From: Doris montereyensis | Lineage: Eukaryota > Mollusca > Gastropoda > Nudibranchia > Dorididae | Reading direction: 5' to 3' | Length of the DNA stretch: 64,000 bases | NCBI GenBank assembly: GCA_037039925.1 | Contig: JAXRKP010001604.1 | Span: forward strand, 5,001-69,000 | In this document: one piece after another, positions 43,700 through 56,910 of the stretch | Position numbering within the stretch: position 1 is the stretch's first letter | Layout of the letters: each line of letters opens with the position of its first letter | The notes under the pieces: generated by a model | Told to the model about the DNA's origin: nothing | The model's input: the letters and a program-made list of their open reading frames with translations, nothing else | Databases searched by the model: none | Translations under genes and position numbers: made by a program

Positions 43700-43880
43700 T
43701 AAACTAATTGACGGCGATTGAGAGCGACGGCATCTAAGAAGTGACGTCAAACAATTTGACAACCAGAAGTAACGTCATCCAAAATGGTGACCAGAAGTGG
43801 TTCCGTCCAAGATGGCGGCCAGACACGAGTGTGTCTAAGTCTAAGATGGCTGCCAGAAGTGTATCACATCACTCACCGAG
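43700..43880. repeat. Degenerate minisatellite with YY1-like and CRE-like words
   Basis: Four to five diverged units of roughly 33-38 bp with the core CCAAGATGGCGGCCAGA: CAAAATGGTGACCAGAAGTG, CCAAGATGGCGGCCAGACAC and CTAAGATGGCTGCCAGAAGT, with GTGACGTCA and AACGTCATC between the first ones. Confidence 0.7.
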
Positions 43881-44429
43881 TCCTTATCAAGAGTTTTATT
43901 TTTTTTTTTTTTTTTACTAATTTTTGCAATCGCCTTTAATTACACAAAAGTTTTTTGAAGATTACAAATCTGTAATTGCTGTCTGTAACAACATTAACCC
44001 AGGTATCAAGGAAGCAGATATAAATTATCAGCTCATTAATTCATCATTCCTGTTTCTCTCTTTCTCTCCTAGCCGTCGGTTTGCTACAAAAAATTGTACG
44101 TCTATAGGGGCCTTTACCTAGAAACAAACTCAATCACAGGATTAGCCCACGGCAGAAAAAAGCAGATGAAGAAAATGAAGAAGTGATTAAAGCAAAGAAG
44201 TAAAGAAAAATGGAAAAACAAATTTGTAATGATTAAGGTAGTCCTTTATCTTTTTCGTCTTTCTTTTTGTTTCATTTCATGCGAGAAAACAGTTTTTAAT
44301 TATTTTTTTAAAAGACAAGAGTTAAAGTATAAGTATAAGAAAAGAAAGATGAAGAAGAAGAAAAAAATAAAAAATACACATAGAAGGGGATAAAGATGAA
44401 GAAGAAATATTTGTATTCACAAAAAAAAC

Positions 44430-44512
44430 TTTATTTCTTTTTTTTTAAATAATAAAGCAATAACTGACAATATAACTATGACAATGTCTTCGAAATGAGA
44501 AGTATATTTATT
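44430..44512 (-). terminator. Candidate polyadenylation signals of the ankyrin gene
   Basis: AATAAA on the minus strand occurs at 44507-44512 (22 bp after the stop) and 44430-44435 (about 100 bp after). The second has the more usual spacing. Confidence 0.4.
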
Positions 44513-44533
44513 TAGTTTTGAAAACGCAAAAAA

Positions 44534-44667
44534 TTATATATTCAGCAATTGTGTTTGAATATCATGATGTTGAAAATCTCTTGCTAGGTCAGACACTGTT
44601 GAAGATCCCATTTTAAGAGAGGGATTGGCACCATGTTTCAAAAGGCACTCCACAATCTCACTGTGAC
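44534..44667 (-). CDS. Ankyrin gene exon 4 (C-terminus)
   Basis: Acceptor CTCCCCTTTAG. Reads GHSEIVECLLKHGANPSLKM, completing the last ankyrin repeat across the join, then SDLARDFQHHDIQTQLLNI and stop TAA at 44536-44534. Confidence 0.93.
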
Positions 44668-47600
44668 CTAAAGGGGAGACAAGAGTAAAATAGATTAGTT
44701 TTAATACAAAACAGTTCTTCTTTTTACTTTTGTTTTCTTTTTTACATTGTATTATATCAATGTGCATAGGTATTTACATAAATTTGCTATGTGTATAATA
44801 CGCTAATTGGTCAGATAATGATTAGTTTCAAATCTTTAATGTTGTAATTTGTTCTTTATAGATCATGTTTTCTAGTATCATGTAACTATGTATTCTGATT
44901 CATTTTTTTTAAAGTGACCAATTAAAAAAGCAACAACAGCAAACTAGCAACAACAAAATCCCAAACAACAGAAGAACAACCAAAAATATATCTAAGAGCA
45001 TACAGAACAAACAACAAAACAATAACAAAAACCACATCCTCAATGACTATTCCTTATAGACATTCTGCCACAATGATAGAATTCATTTATCCCCTCGGAG
45101 GAAATCTGAAATAGTTTTTATAAATATGTCTGCTATCATTAGTATCGTTTTTAGTAATGTCCAAAAACATGTAAATGTGTAAATAAAATGCAAGTTTTGT
45201 TTAGTGAAGAACTTACCATGCATAGTGGCCAAATGTAAAGGAGTAGCATTTTCACATTGACTATTCTGACAGTTTACATTGATGCTGTCACACTGGCATA
45301 GAATTTCTACTATGGATAAATTACCACTGTTGGAAGCTGCATGCAGTGGCGTATTTCCAGTATCAGAAGCCAGATTTATATTTATTGGCAGGTGGGCCTG
45401 AAATCAAATAATAAAAGTATCATTATCATTGATCTGGGGGTCAAAGAATTACTATATTGTAGATTGGTTAGCAAGGGTTTCTGCAAAACTCAGTTAATCC
45501 TCTCAGCAGGGACCATTATACTGAAGCAAATTTGGTTTAACCTTAACTTTCTTTCTTTCCTTTTCACTTTCCATTCTACCTTTCGGTGTATGGGTTCAGG
45601 TGCCTGAGATGATCTTTCTCCAGGATGCCCTGTCCTGGCATTTTCTGTTTCCTTCCAAAAATGTTAAATTTCTCTTCTTCAATGCCTCTTTTATATCTTC
45701 TTCCCACTTTCTCCAAGGTCTGCCTTTGATCTTTTACCTTGGGCTTTAGCACTGTATACTGATTTAGCTATTCTATTGTCATTCATTCTGTTTACATGCC
45801 CAAACCATCTCAGTTGATTTATTGCTATCTTAGTTTTTATGCCATCTGCTTTTGGTTTGATCTCTTATTGTTGTGTGTCTGATTTTGTCTCTTTTAGTTT
45901 TCCCTACTACTCTTCCTAGATATTTCATTTCAGCTGCCTGTACTCTACTGTATGCTCTACTGTCTAAGGTCCAGATTTCACTGCCATAGAGGAGGGTAGG
46001 ACAATAAATTGTGTTGTATACTGCCATTTCAGTTTTTGTTGACAATTCTTGTTTACCTACAAATGCCTTTCCTAGATGGTTATATATTGCACTTGCCTTT
46101 TGGATTCTCTGGCTGATTTCTTCTCTTAGTTTTCCCTCTGAGTTAATCATTACTCCTAAAGACAAATAGTGAGGCAAGGGGCATGTCGGAAGTGAAGGTA
46201 ATGACACAAGATAATATGAAAGCCCCATAGGAACAAAGACGAGACAAATACAAGGAATAGACAGAAAAAAATCCTGGCCACCATGGGGATCAAACCCGTG
46301 ACCTCTGCGTCAGCACCCATCGCCTTGCCATGAACCAACCGAGCTAAGTAATTGGGGAGCGTAGTTAGCCTGGTTGGTAGCACGCTTTCTTTTCATGGCG
46401 AGGGAGATTGGTGCCGACGCAGAGGTCGTGGGTTCGATCCCCATGGTGGCCAGGATTTTTTCCTGTCTATTCCTTGTATTTGTCTCATCTTTGTTCCTAT
46501 GGGGCTTTCACATTATCTTGTGTCATTACCTTCATTACTCCTAGGCGATTATAGCTTTGAACTTGTTCTAAACTCTCCCTGCCCAATTTAAGATTTTTTG
46601 TTTTAGCTTCCCTAGTTACTAGCATTGTTTTGGTTTTCTTTGTATTTACTCTCATTCCTTTTTTATTTAGTTCATTGTTGATAATGTTGATATTCAACTG
46701 AAGGTCACTTTCTGATTTTCCAAACAGAACTAAATCATTGGCAAATGAAAGCATTGATACATTTACTGGTTTGAGCTTCCACATACCTACATTCATTTTC
46801 TTCATTTTTGAGGATGCCTTTGTGACTGAATCCATAAATGTGAAAACAAAAAGAGGACTTAGGATACAACCCTGTCATACCCCTATATCTAAATCAAATT
46901 CTGCAGATATATTTCCAGCTACTCTCACTTCACATGTGGGTTTATTGTAAAAAATGTTAATGGCTTCTATTAAAGTCAATAAAACACAGGTGCAAGTCAA
47001 CGTTTCTCTCAAGGAATTTTTCTATTATTTGTCTAATTGTAAATATGTGATCTTGTACACTTCTTCCTGGTCTAAATCCACTCTGATGTTTTTCAATCTG
47101 ACCTACTCTTTTCCTTAGTCTCATTTCCAATATCCTGGCATAACCTTTGCCTGGTATGCTAAGTAGCGATATCACCCTATAGTTTGAGCATTCCATAGTT
47201 GATCCTTTCTTATGTATTGGTACCACCGTTCCTTTTTCCAGTCGTCTGGCATCTGTTTGGACTTTCATGCTTGTTGGCATATTGCATGTAGTAGTTTGTC
47301 TGCCTCTCTCCCTTGCTTTTTAATCATTTCTGGATAAACTTGATCTGCTCCTGGGGCTTTTCCTAATTTCACTTTTCTTATAGCTGTTTGAAGTTCTTCC
47401 ATTGATATAACTACATCTTCAGCTGTCTCCTCTGGATTACTTGTTACTCTTACTAATTGATCTTTACTCCTTGTTTCATATGTTCGGGAGGGATTATGTA
47501 ATTGTTGAAAATACTTTCTCCACGCTTCCATGATTTCGCTGTTTTCTTTCATTATTTCTCCTTTGGCATTCTTCATTTGTCGTATTCGGCATGCTTTGGT

Positions 47601-50600
47601 CTTTCTCATGCTCTTCATTGCCCTCCAAAACAGCTTTTGATTTCCTTGATAGCTTTCTCTTTGTCTTTGTCCAAACTCTTCCATTTGTTCCTGTGTTTTG
47701 CTTTCCTCACTTCCTCTTTGGCTATAGTTCTTTTATCCTAGATTGGTATATCTCTTTTACTATTGGTTTATTTAGATCCTCTATTTTGAGTTTAGTAGAT
47801 TTCTTCACTTTCCTTTTCTGTTTGTTTTCTTCAGTCAGTAATCTCATTTTGGCAATCACTAAGTGATGATCACTAAATATTTCTGCTCCTCTGTCTATTC
47901 TTGCATCCAATGTACTGTAAAAAAAAGGGAGCTGCTATTATACAGTCTATGATTGACTTTTCACACCTGCCTTCATTTACTCTTGTATTTTTGTGGATAT
48001 CTTTGAGGAAAAAGGTGTTGGCTTTTTTTCATGTTATTCTCTAGGCAAAAATCTATTTAGTATTAGTCTCTCTCCATTTGGAGAAGTTGTTTTCTCCTTC
48101 TTTACCTATTACTCCTCCTGATGTTTCTATATTGTTGCCTACTCTAGCGTTTAAATCTCCTAAAACCATTAGTTCCTGTTTGTGTTAAGATTCTCTGCAG
48201 CTATTTGTAAGTCATTTTCAAAGGTATCTTTTTCTTCTTTAGTGGCATCTTCGTTTGGTCCATAAGCTATTTATAATTTAATTTCTCGTCCTCTAATAGC
48301 CGTCGGTTTATAAATTTCCAGGTTTGTAATAGCTTTTCATGCCTTTTATGCACTAGGAGACCTACTCCTGCTCTAGCTCTATCTTTGACATATACTCCTG
48401 AGAAGATTAAAATATTATTTGGTCCTACATTTTCTATTCCTTGTCCTTTTTTCTTTGTTTCTGTAATAGCCAAAATGTCTATTTAAAATTTTTTCCATCT
48501 CTTTAACTAATTCTAATTCTTTCCCATTTATTGCCCTAATATTCCATGTTCCAAAAATCACAGTCCGTGTTCGTTTCCATTTCGTTGTTGAAAGGCCAAG
48601 CAGGGTATATTATATTTTTTTCTCTGCATCAGTTAGGTTTTGGATAAGCAGGGGGTTAGCCCACTGTACCCTAGAAAGATAGTGGGGCTGCTACCTTGAG
48701 GCCCCCTACCAGGCCTTGTTATTTTCTGTCATGGTTAACTCCCTTAGCCTTTAGTCATTCAAGACCAGCATGCAAGGAAGTAGGTTGCTATTTTCTGTCA
48801 GGGTTAACTCCCTTAGCCTTTGGTCAGTCAAGACCGACCTGCAAGGCAACAGGTTGTTTTATGTTAGGGTTAACTTCCTTAGCCTTTGGTCAGCCAAGAC
48901 CGACCTGCAAGGCAGCAGGAGACTTGTGGAGGGCGGGATCATCTATTCCCCCGTACAGGTGCTTACCTGTCCATTGCCCGGTTCCCCTTAACTTTTGTTA
49001 CTTAATGACATTTCTTTTGTAGCTTCACGTTATTCTTGTTACTTAATGGCATATTTCTTTGTAGTTCGTAACAGTAATATACCAACGTATTCTGAGAAAA
49101 AACTCCACCCTAGTCTACGATCGTTCACCTATTCTCTAGTCCGCCAAGTTTTGATTCCATTTGGAGATCCAGCAATCAATTCTTGACTCTGATTGGTTCG
49201 TGGTCTTTCCACGTCGGAAAAGATAAGCACTCAGAAGACAGTATATATAAATAACTATCTATGATTAATTCAGCTTAGTTGAAAAATCCCAACATGCCAT
49301 ACACAGAAACTACACCCCTCATGCCACCTAGAATAGGGAAACTTAGCATACTGGTGGAGATGACCCTGTGATTTTGAGTGAGCAAGCACCATTCGTAGTC
49401 GTCCACATTTCCGCTGGGTAGGCCTTGACCAAAGAGTTATAATCTTTCTACCTTACAGTACAGAAGCCAGAAATTTGGATGTCTAGCTCTACTTAAATGT
49501 TCGCCCAGTATCATATAGAAATACTAGCTGACTGCCCGCTTCAAGGGTATTATTCTATTGATAGTATTAACGTTTTGATTTCTAGTTTTAGATCCAGAAT
49601 CTGAAAATAGTAAAAGGGCCCAGGCTCCCAATAATAGAATACTCAACAGAGCGAGATCAATCGCTGCCTTCATATATATCAGTGCAACGTTCTTACCGAC
49701 TGCATTCTAGATCTACAGTTTTACCACCCTGAGAAATAATTTCCTACTCAAGACACGCGCTCAGATATATTTATAAACCGTCATTTCAATTCACTTCGAT
49801 CATCGAAAGTCGTTACGTCACAGTGGAAAGCAGCTGGAATACATTAGCCAGCCGGGAGACTCGGTCTTTAACTTAGAGACTAAAAACAGAATGTATTCAT
49901 CGGTCTCAAATAAAAAAGGAAGAAGAATGAGAAGAAAAACGATGAAATTAACCGATAAATAGCAAACGCATTCGAGTTTGGGTTTTTTTTTCAAGATCGA
50001 AGGAAGCATCGGTGGCTGAGCAGTAAGGCTGCCGGACTGGGGATCATGAAGCCCTGAGTTTGAATCTCAGCAAAGCTTGGGAGTAAAAACCTGTGTCAGA
50101 CTAGCGTCCTGGCCTGGAAGTGATTACTGTCACCTGTTCCGCTTCACGCTATTGAAACCAGGATAAACTCAAGATCAATGGCCGTAATGGCCTTGAAGGA
50201 ACTTGATTATTTACTGTTAAGATCAAAAAACACTTTTATGTAAGTATTTTATTGTAAAATGTTAAATCTCATCCTATTTTGTTCAACCAGGACTGGATTT
50301 ATTCTCATCGAAAGATTTCATTTCTTTCTACTTTTGATTTGAAGTAATAAGCTTCATGATTTTGTACTCAACAAGTGTTCCTTAGCCTTGTCGGAGGTAT
50401 TGAATCCCGCAAATTTCATATGTGCATTCACCGACCCCTTCCTTCATAATGGGAAGAATAAAGACAAAGATAAAAGATGGATTTATAATTCGTATCCCCA
50501 CACAAGTGCAACCTCACGATTGTACATCATTTATTATTCCCCAACAGGCTTATCATTTAATTTCGTCCTTCTCAACTCCCTGAGGAGCATACAGCATAGC

Positions 50601-53600
50601 AGCCTATTAGACGTTCCGAACTTACACTCTGCAAAGACCTTTCTCTTCCTATAGATCTAGCTGGCTACTCTTTGACACCTCAGTCAAGTGAGGAAAGTAG
50701 AGTAAAGTAGGCCTGCCTTCGCTAAGAGAACAATGTCATAAGGAGGCACCAGGGCCAGCCAAAAATAAAATATAACAGTTACACACACAGTGTGTGAGTC
50801 TTGACCTCCCGAACCCCTGACATTGAAACTGAGACTGATTCACCGAATCCCTGGGGTTCGATCGAACCAAGGTTAGCTACCACTCTATTAAACCTTATTT
50901 AGCACCCTAAAAAATCGCAAACATTTCCCCCAAATTGACGTAAGCCATTAAATTGAAATTGGACAGGGAGAGTGAGAGAAAAAGATATATACAGTCGACT
51001 CCGATTAATCACAACATGACGGGAGCAGCAAAATTGGTTGCGATGATCTGAAGCTTCAATTAACCGGATTCCAATATGTGCCTAGTATTTAGATTCATTT
51101 GAGTAATTGATGACTAGGTATATCTGCTGCAATATCTTTTGCATAGATAATTTTGCCCTCTAAGTTACCCAGACTTGGGACTTTTATGAATATTCTCATC
51201 TGTGCAAAAGTTGTATGCCTTCAAACAGATGTTACACAGCCAGCAAAGAATACTACAGTAATTCAGTTCATGCTTTACATTGAGCTAGATATGTAGTAAG
51301 CTACAACATGTGCGATAAGTCAAGCCTCTCCCTTTTATTTGAAAGTTCGGTCGGCGGCTGCCCACTCAGCTTATTGGCTGGGGAAAGTCATGTCTTACTT
51401 ATTGTACCATACAATACTACGCTCCTTTTACTGTCTGCTAGACCCACACTCAGTGTCAGGCCATTTTATCATTACGGTTTTAGGTAATGACAGCATAGAC
51501 ATGCGAGCATCATTTAGCAAAGTGTGAAATCAGAACAAAGCCAACCGAAAACTGAGACAAGGGAGTGAGATGCGATTAATCAGTGATTTTTATATATAAT
51601 TAATGCTGTTTCTTAGGTAAAGTTGCAATTAAGTGGAAATTGCAATTAACAGAGCTGAGATAAACCAGAGTCAACTGTTAATATATATATATATATATAT
51701 TTATATAGATACATACATACAGAGAGAGACAGTGACAAAGACAGAGACAGAGGGAAAAGAGATAGAGAATGTGTGTGTGTGTGTGAGCGCAAAAAAAGTA
51801 GTGAAAAAAGATCAATCATTAGCGGGGCTTGAACCCACAACCTCTTTTGGGTTGAGATGCCACCACCTTGCCTCTAGACTATATTCATCTGATAGGCATT
51901 GCAGCAGAAAAAAGAAAGGACATTGGGGTGGGTATGTTCAATTGACTCTTAATATCTTTATCACATTGTACATTGTATGTTGAAATAAGCTTTACCTTCT
52001 TTGAAAAATATTTGACAACATCTACTTGATTGTGCATAACAGCAGTAAAGAGAAGGCTTCTTCCGTGTGAGTCCGTATGAGAAGGATCGACATGATCGTT
52101 AGCAATCAAAAAATGAATGACTTCAATAAAACCAAGCCTGTAAATTAGAAAGAAGGAAACATTATAAAATTCTTAAAGCAGTGCGTTTTTTCTGCTGAAA
52201 CTTACTCACAATAAATTGGTAAAAGATGCAAAACTGTTATGGGGATCAAAAATATATAAATAAAGTGAACATTGATATTGCGTTTATGTGCCCCTTCCCA
52301 ATGGAAGGCATCCAATAACATTTTTTGTCAATGGTTAAATCTGTGTTTCAAATAGTTAATAATAGACAAATATTTGGAGACAATTGAGATAAAAGGCTGC
52401 TTTGTGTAACAAGTAACAGACATTATGTGTTGTAATACATAAAAAGCAATAACCAAAAGTCGTGTAAATACTATATAAAAAGCCTTTGGTTTTGAGCCCT
52501 CAATTCCAAGGTATCATGGTGCCTTCAAAGGATATATCTATTATTGAATCCCAATGTCCAGGCAGTGGGCAGGTGCTTGCACCTGTAAGGGGATTAGGTG
52601 ATCTCATCCCCCCCCATAAGTCTCCTGCTGCCTTGCAGGCAAGTCTTGACTGGCCAAAGGCAAAAGGAGTTAATCCCAACAGAAAATCATCTGCTGCCTT
52701 GCATGCTGGTCTTGCTTGACCAAAGGCTAAGGGAGTTAACTTGACAAAAAATAGCAACACACTGCCTTGCAGGTCGATTTTGGTTGACCAAAGGCTAAGG
52801 GAGTTAACGCTGACAGAAAATCAAAACCAAAGTCTGGTAGGGAGCTTCAAGGTGGCAGCCCCACCACCTACCTAGGGTACAGTGGACTAATCACCTGCTT
52901 ACCCAAAACCAGCCAATTCAAAAAACCCAAAATGTTATACCCGGATGGAACTTCAGAAGACTACTCTGGATATGAACACAGACTTTGATTTTTGGAACAT
53001 GGAATGTCAGAGCAATAAATGGAAAAAAAGTTAAAATTACTGAACAATTAGAAAAATTCACAGTATATATTTTGGCTATCACTGAAACAAAGAAACAAGG
53101 ACAAGAAATTGAAAATGTAGGACCAAATCATATGTTAATCTCTCAGGAGTAGATGTAAAGGATAGAGCAAGAGCAGGAGTAGGCCTCCTAATACATAATA
53201 TACATTAAAAAAAACTATCAGACAGTTGAAATTTATTAGCTCAAGATTATTAGAGATAAACATTAAACTAAAAGAAATGAAATCAAATTATTAATGGCTT
53301 ATGGACCAAACCAAGATGTCGCCAAAGAAGAAAAAGATAATTTTGAAAACAATTTACAAACAGCTGCAGAGAATCTCAAACTCAAACAGCAACTAATAGT
53401 CTTAGTTTTAGGAGATTTAAATGCTAGTGAATGCAACAATGCACAAAAAACATCATGTGGAGTCATAGGTAAGGAAGGAGAGACAACTTCTCCGAATTGA
53501 GAGAGACTAATAGACTTTTGCCTAAAGAATAACATGAAAGTAGCCAACACCTTTTTTCCAGATAAAGATATTCACAAATTACAAGAGTAAATGAAGAGAA

Positions 53601-56600
53601 AAGTGAAAAGCAAAAAAAATCATAGACTACATAATAGCAAAGACACTGTCAAAACTAAAATCAAAGAAAAGAAGGAAGTCTGGAAGAAATACTTACAAAC
53701 GAAGAGGCCAGAAGATAGAATAGATTATGTGAGTAAAAGAACGATTGCCAAACAGAAAGTAAGAAAAGCAAAATAGAAACAGTGGGAAGAGTTTGGACAA
53801 AGACTTCAAGAAAGTTACCAAGGAAATCAAAAGCTCTGAGGAGCAATGAAGAGCATGAGAAAGACCAAAGCACGCCCAATTAGACAAATTAAGAGCATCA
53901 AAGGAAGAATAATGAAGGAAGACAAAAAAATCACAAAAACATGGAGAAAGCACTTTCAGCAATTGCATAATCCTTCAAGAACATATGAAACTAGGAGTAC
54001 AGATCAACTAGTAAGAATAACAAATCCAGATGAGATAACTGAAGACGTACATATGTCAATGGAAGAAATCCAAAGAGCTATATGAAAAATCAAACTAGGA
54101 AAGGCCCCAGGAGCAGATTAAATTTATCCAGAAATGATTCAAAACCAAGGGAGAGAGACAGACAAACTACTGTATGAAATATGTCAACAAGCATGGAAGT
54201 TAAAACAGGTGCCAGATGACCGGAAAAAGGGAATGACAGTACCAATACACAAGAAAGGATCAACTATGGAATGCTCAAACTACTGAACGTATTAGGAACA
54301 ATGTAAGCCAGACGACTAGAAATGAGACTGAGGAAAAGAGTAGAAGATCAGATTGAAGAACATCAGAGTGGATTCAGACCAGGGATAAGTGTTCAGGATC
54401 ACTTATTTAAAATAAGACATATAAGAGACAAATTCCTTGGTAGAAATATTGACTTACACTTTCACCTCTGTTGAATTGACTTATAATAGACATTCGACAC
54501 CATGAAGAGAGATGAACTATGGCGCTCTTTAAAAGAGCACAATGTCAAATAAACTTTGATAGAAGCTATTAAAGGTTTTTACAATAAACCAACATGTGCA
54601 ATGAAAGTAGCTGGAAACTTGTCTAAAGAATTTGATGCATGTACAGGAGTTAGACAGGATTATATACTAAGCCCTCTTTTGTGTATCGTGTTTATGGATG
54701 CGATTGCAAAGGCATCATAAAAAATTAAGAAAATGCATGTAGGTATGTGGAAACGCACATCAGTAAATCTATCAATGCTTTCCTTTGCTGATGATTTAGC
54801 TCTATTCGGAAAATCAGAAAGTGACCTTCAGTATAATATCAACATGCTGAATAATGAATTATATAAAAGAGAATTGAAAGTCAATGTAACGAAAACAAAA
54901 CCAATGTTAGTAACTAGGAAGCTAAAAAGTAAAACATAAAACCTTAAACGGGCAAAGAGAAATTAGAACAAGTTCAAAACTGCAATTACATAGGAGTAAT
55001 GATTAACTCAGAGGAAAAACAAAGAGAAGAAATCAGCGAGAGAATCCAAAAGGCAAGTGCAATATATATCCACCTAGGAAAGTAAAAAAGAATTTTCAAC
55101 AAAAATCAAAATGACGTATACAACACAGTTCGTTGTCTTTCTCTCCTCTATGGCAGCGAAATATGGACCTTAGACAGTAGGCAATACAGAAGAGTGCAGG
55201 TAGCTGAAATGAAATATCTCAGAAGAGTAGTAGGAAAAACTAAAAGAGACAAAATCAGTAATACAACAATAAGAGATCAAACCAAAGCAGATGGCATTAA
55301 AACTAAGATGGTTTGGACATGTAAACAGAATGAATAAAAAGAGAATAGCTAGATCAGTATACAATGCTAAAATCCAAGGTAAAAGACCAAAAGATTAGAC
55401 CTCAAAGAAAGAAGGACGAGGACATAAAAGAAGCACGAAAGCAAAGAAATTTAACCTTCCCAGAAGGAAAAAGAAAATGCCAGGACAGAGTATCCTGGAG
55501 AAAGATCATTTCGGGCATCTAAACCCATACGCCCGAAGGTAGAATGGGAACGGATAAAGAAAGAAAGAAAATTTGAATCATAACAATAAGTCTCTTTTTC
55601 AATATTACATATATTTCTTTTAGTTTCTATGGCTACGTTTCTCGCAATAGACACCAAGCAACCGAATGTTGAAATTAGAGTTATACATGTATTATATATG
55701 CATATAATGTGGTCTCCAAGGAAAATATAAAGTATGGTTTCTACAGTTCATGGTAATGCCAAGGTCTTTTATTATGGCCCCTACTGGTATACGACATGTG
55801 TACAACTGCTGTTGAAGCAATTAAAGCCAAGATGAACAAATATCTTCAAATGTGGCATTCTACTACCGGCAGGCAAAACTACAGCTACCTTTGTTATAGT
55901 AGAATATAAGGTATGAAAAGCAATTGGTAATCATAGGATAAGATCAGGAAAATGGAAAGCTGCCGATTTAAGTAAAAGCAGCCCAAGACTGCTTGAAGAT
56001 GAAGGAAATAATCAGACACGCGCAAAACAATCGTGTAGGGTTAGGAACATCTAAAACAAAATGGTGGTTGAAAGTAGAAGGCAAAGAAAAGAGAGACATG
56101 ATCATCCAGGAAATATGCCGGGAAGAGAACACTAAGCGAATACATAAAGCAGTCCAAAAATCCCATCAAAGTCATTAGACAACTCGGGAAAACTCCTTGC
56201 AGAGGAGCCTGACCTTGAGCAATCTATGGCAAATGATGCCGTTAAGGATAAGTTTCAAAATCGGATCAGAGTGTGACTTCTTACCCTCAAATGCAAACTT
56301 GGTGAAGTGGGGAAAGACAAATGATGCAACTTGTCCAATATGCCAAAGCAAATAAACTGTTGACCATGTCCTCAATTCATGCAAAAGTGCCTAAGCACAG
56401 GGTCAGTACACATGGAGACACAACCAGATACTACAGGATCTAGCATCAATCATAAGCTCAGCATAGAGGAAAAAAACAACAAACATCAACTACTATTCTT
56501 ATCTGTGAAGTACTGATTCATCTACTCTGCCTACTACTCTTAGTTTTAATTGTGTAGGCATATTTAATAGCTTATTGATAATTACTAAAGCTCTATGTTC

Positions 56601-56813
56601 GGTATGCATAATATCAATCTATTCAAATTTGATGAGTATAAGACATCAATGAGTAAGATAATATAACTTTGTTTTTACTATTACTACTTGTAGTATGCTT
56701 CCACCTCCCCAACCCCATGTTAAATATAAGTAAATAACCTTCAGTGTAGAACTGTATTACCTGTTTTAAATCTCATATTTGTTGCTTGTTATGTATTTTA
56801 TGACTTGAATTAA

Positions 56814-56910
<97 letters not shown>

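Larger units (their letters stand above)
45545..48990 (-). mobile_element. Non-LTR retrotransposon family A, near full-length copy, minus strand
   Basis: Read on the minus strand from 48990: 5' tandem monomers; an endonuclease end (SDHHLVIAKMRL near 47870); FWRAMKSMRKTKACRIRQMK; GKAPGADQVYPEMIKKQ near 47350; VVPIHKKGSTMECSNYRVIS near 47200; GFRPGRSVQDHIF near 47060; motif C FANDLVLFG (46734-46745; expected FADD); and a C-terminal LLYGSEIWTLDSR and AAEMKYLGRVVGKTKRDKIR near 45900-46000. The 3' end is a (GAAA)n tail at 45545-45560. Frameshifts and the mutated FADD make it inactive. RTE-like by overall plan, but the clade is not certain. It is in the ankyrin gene's intron, same strand. Confidence 0.88.

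Noticed and set aside
50003..50075. Possible tRNA gene
   Set aside because: Head of SINE family 3; the same boxes recur at 23785 and 26845.
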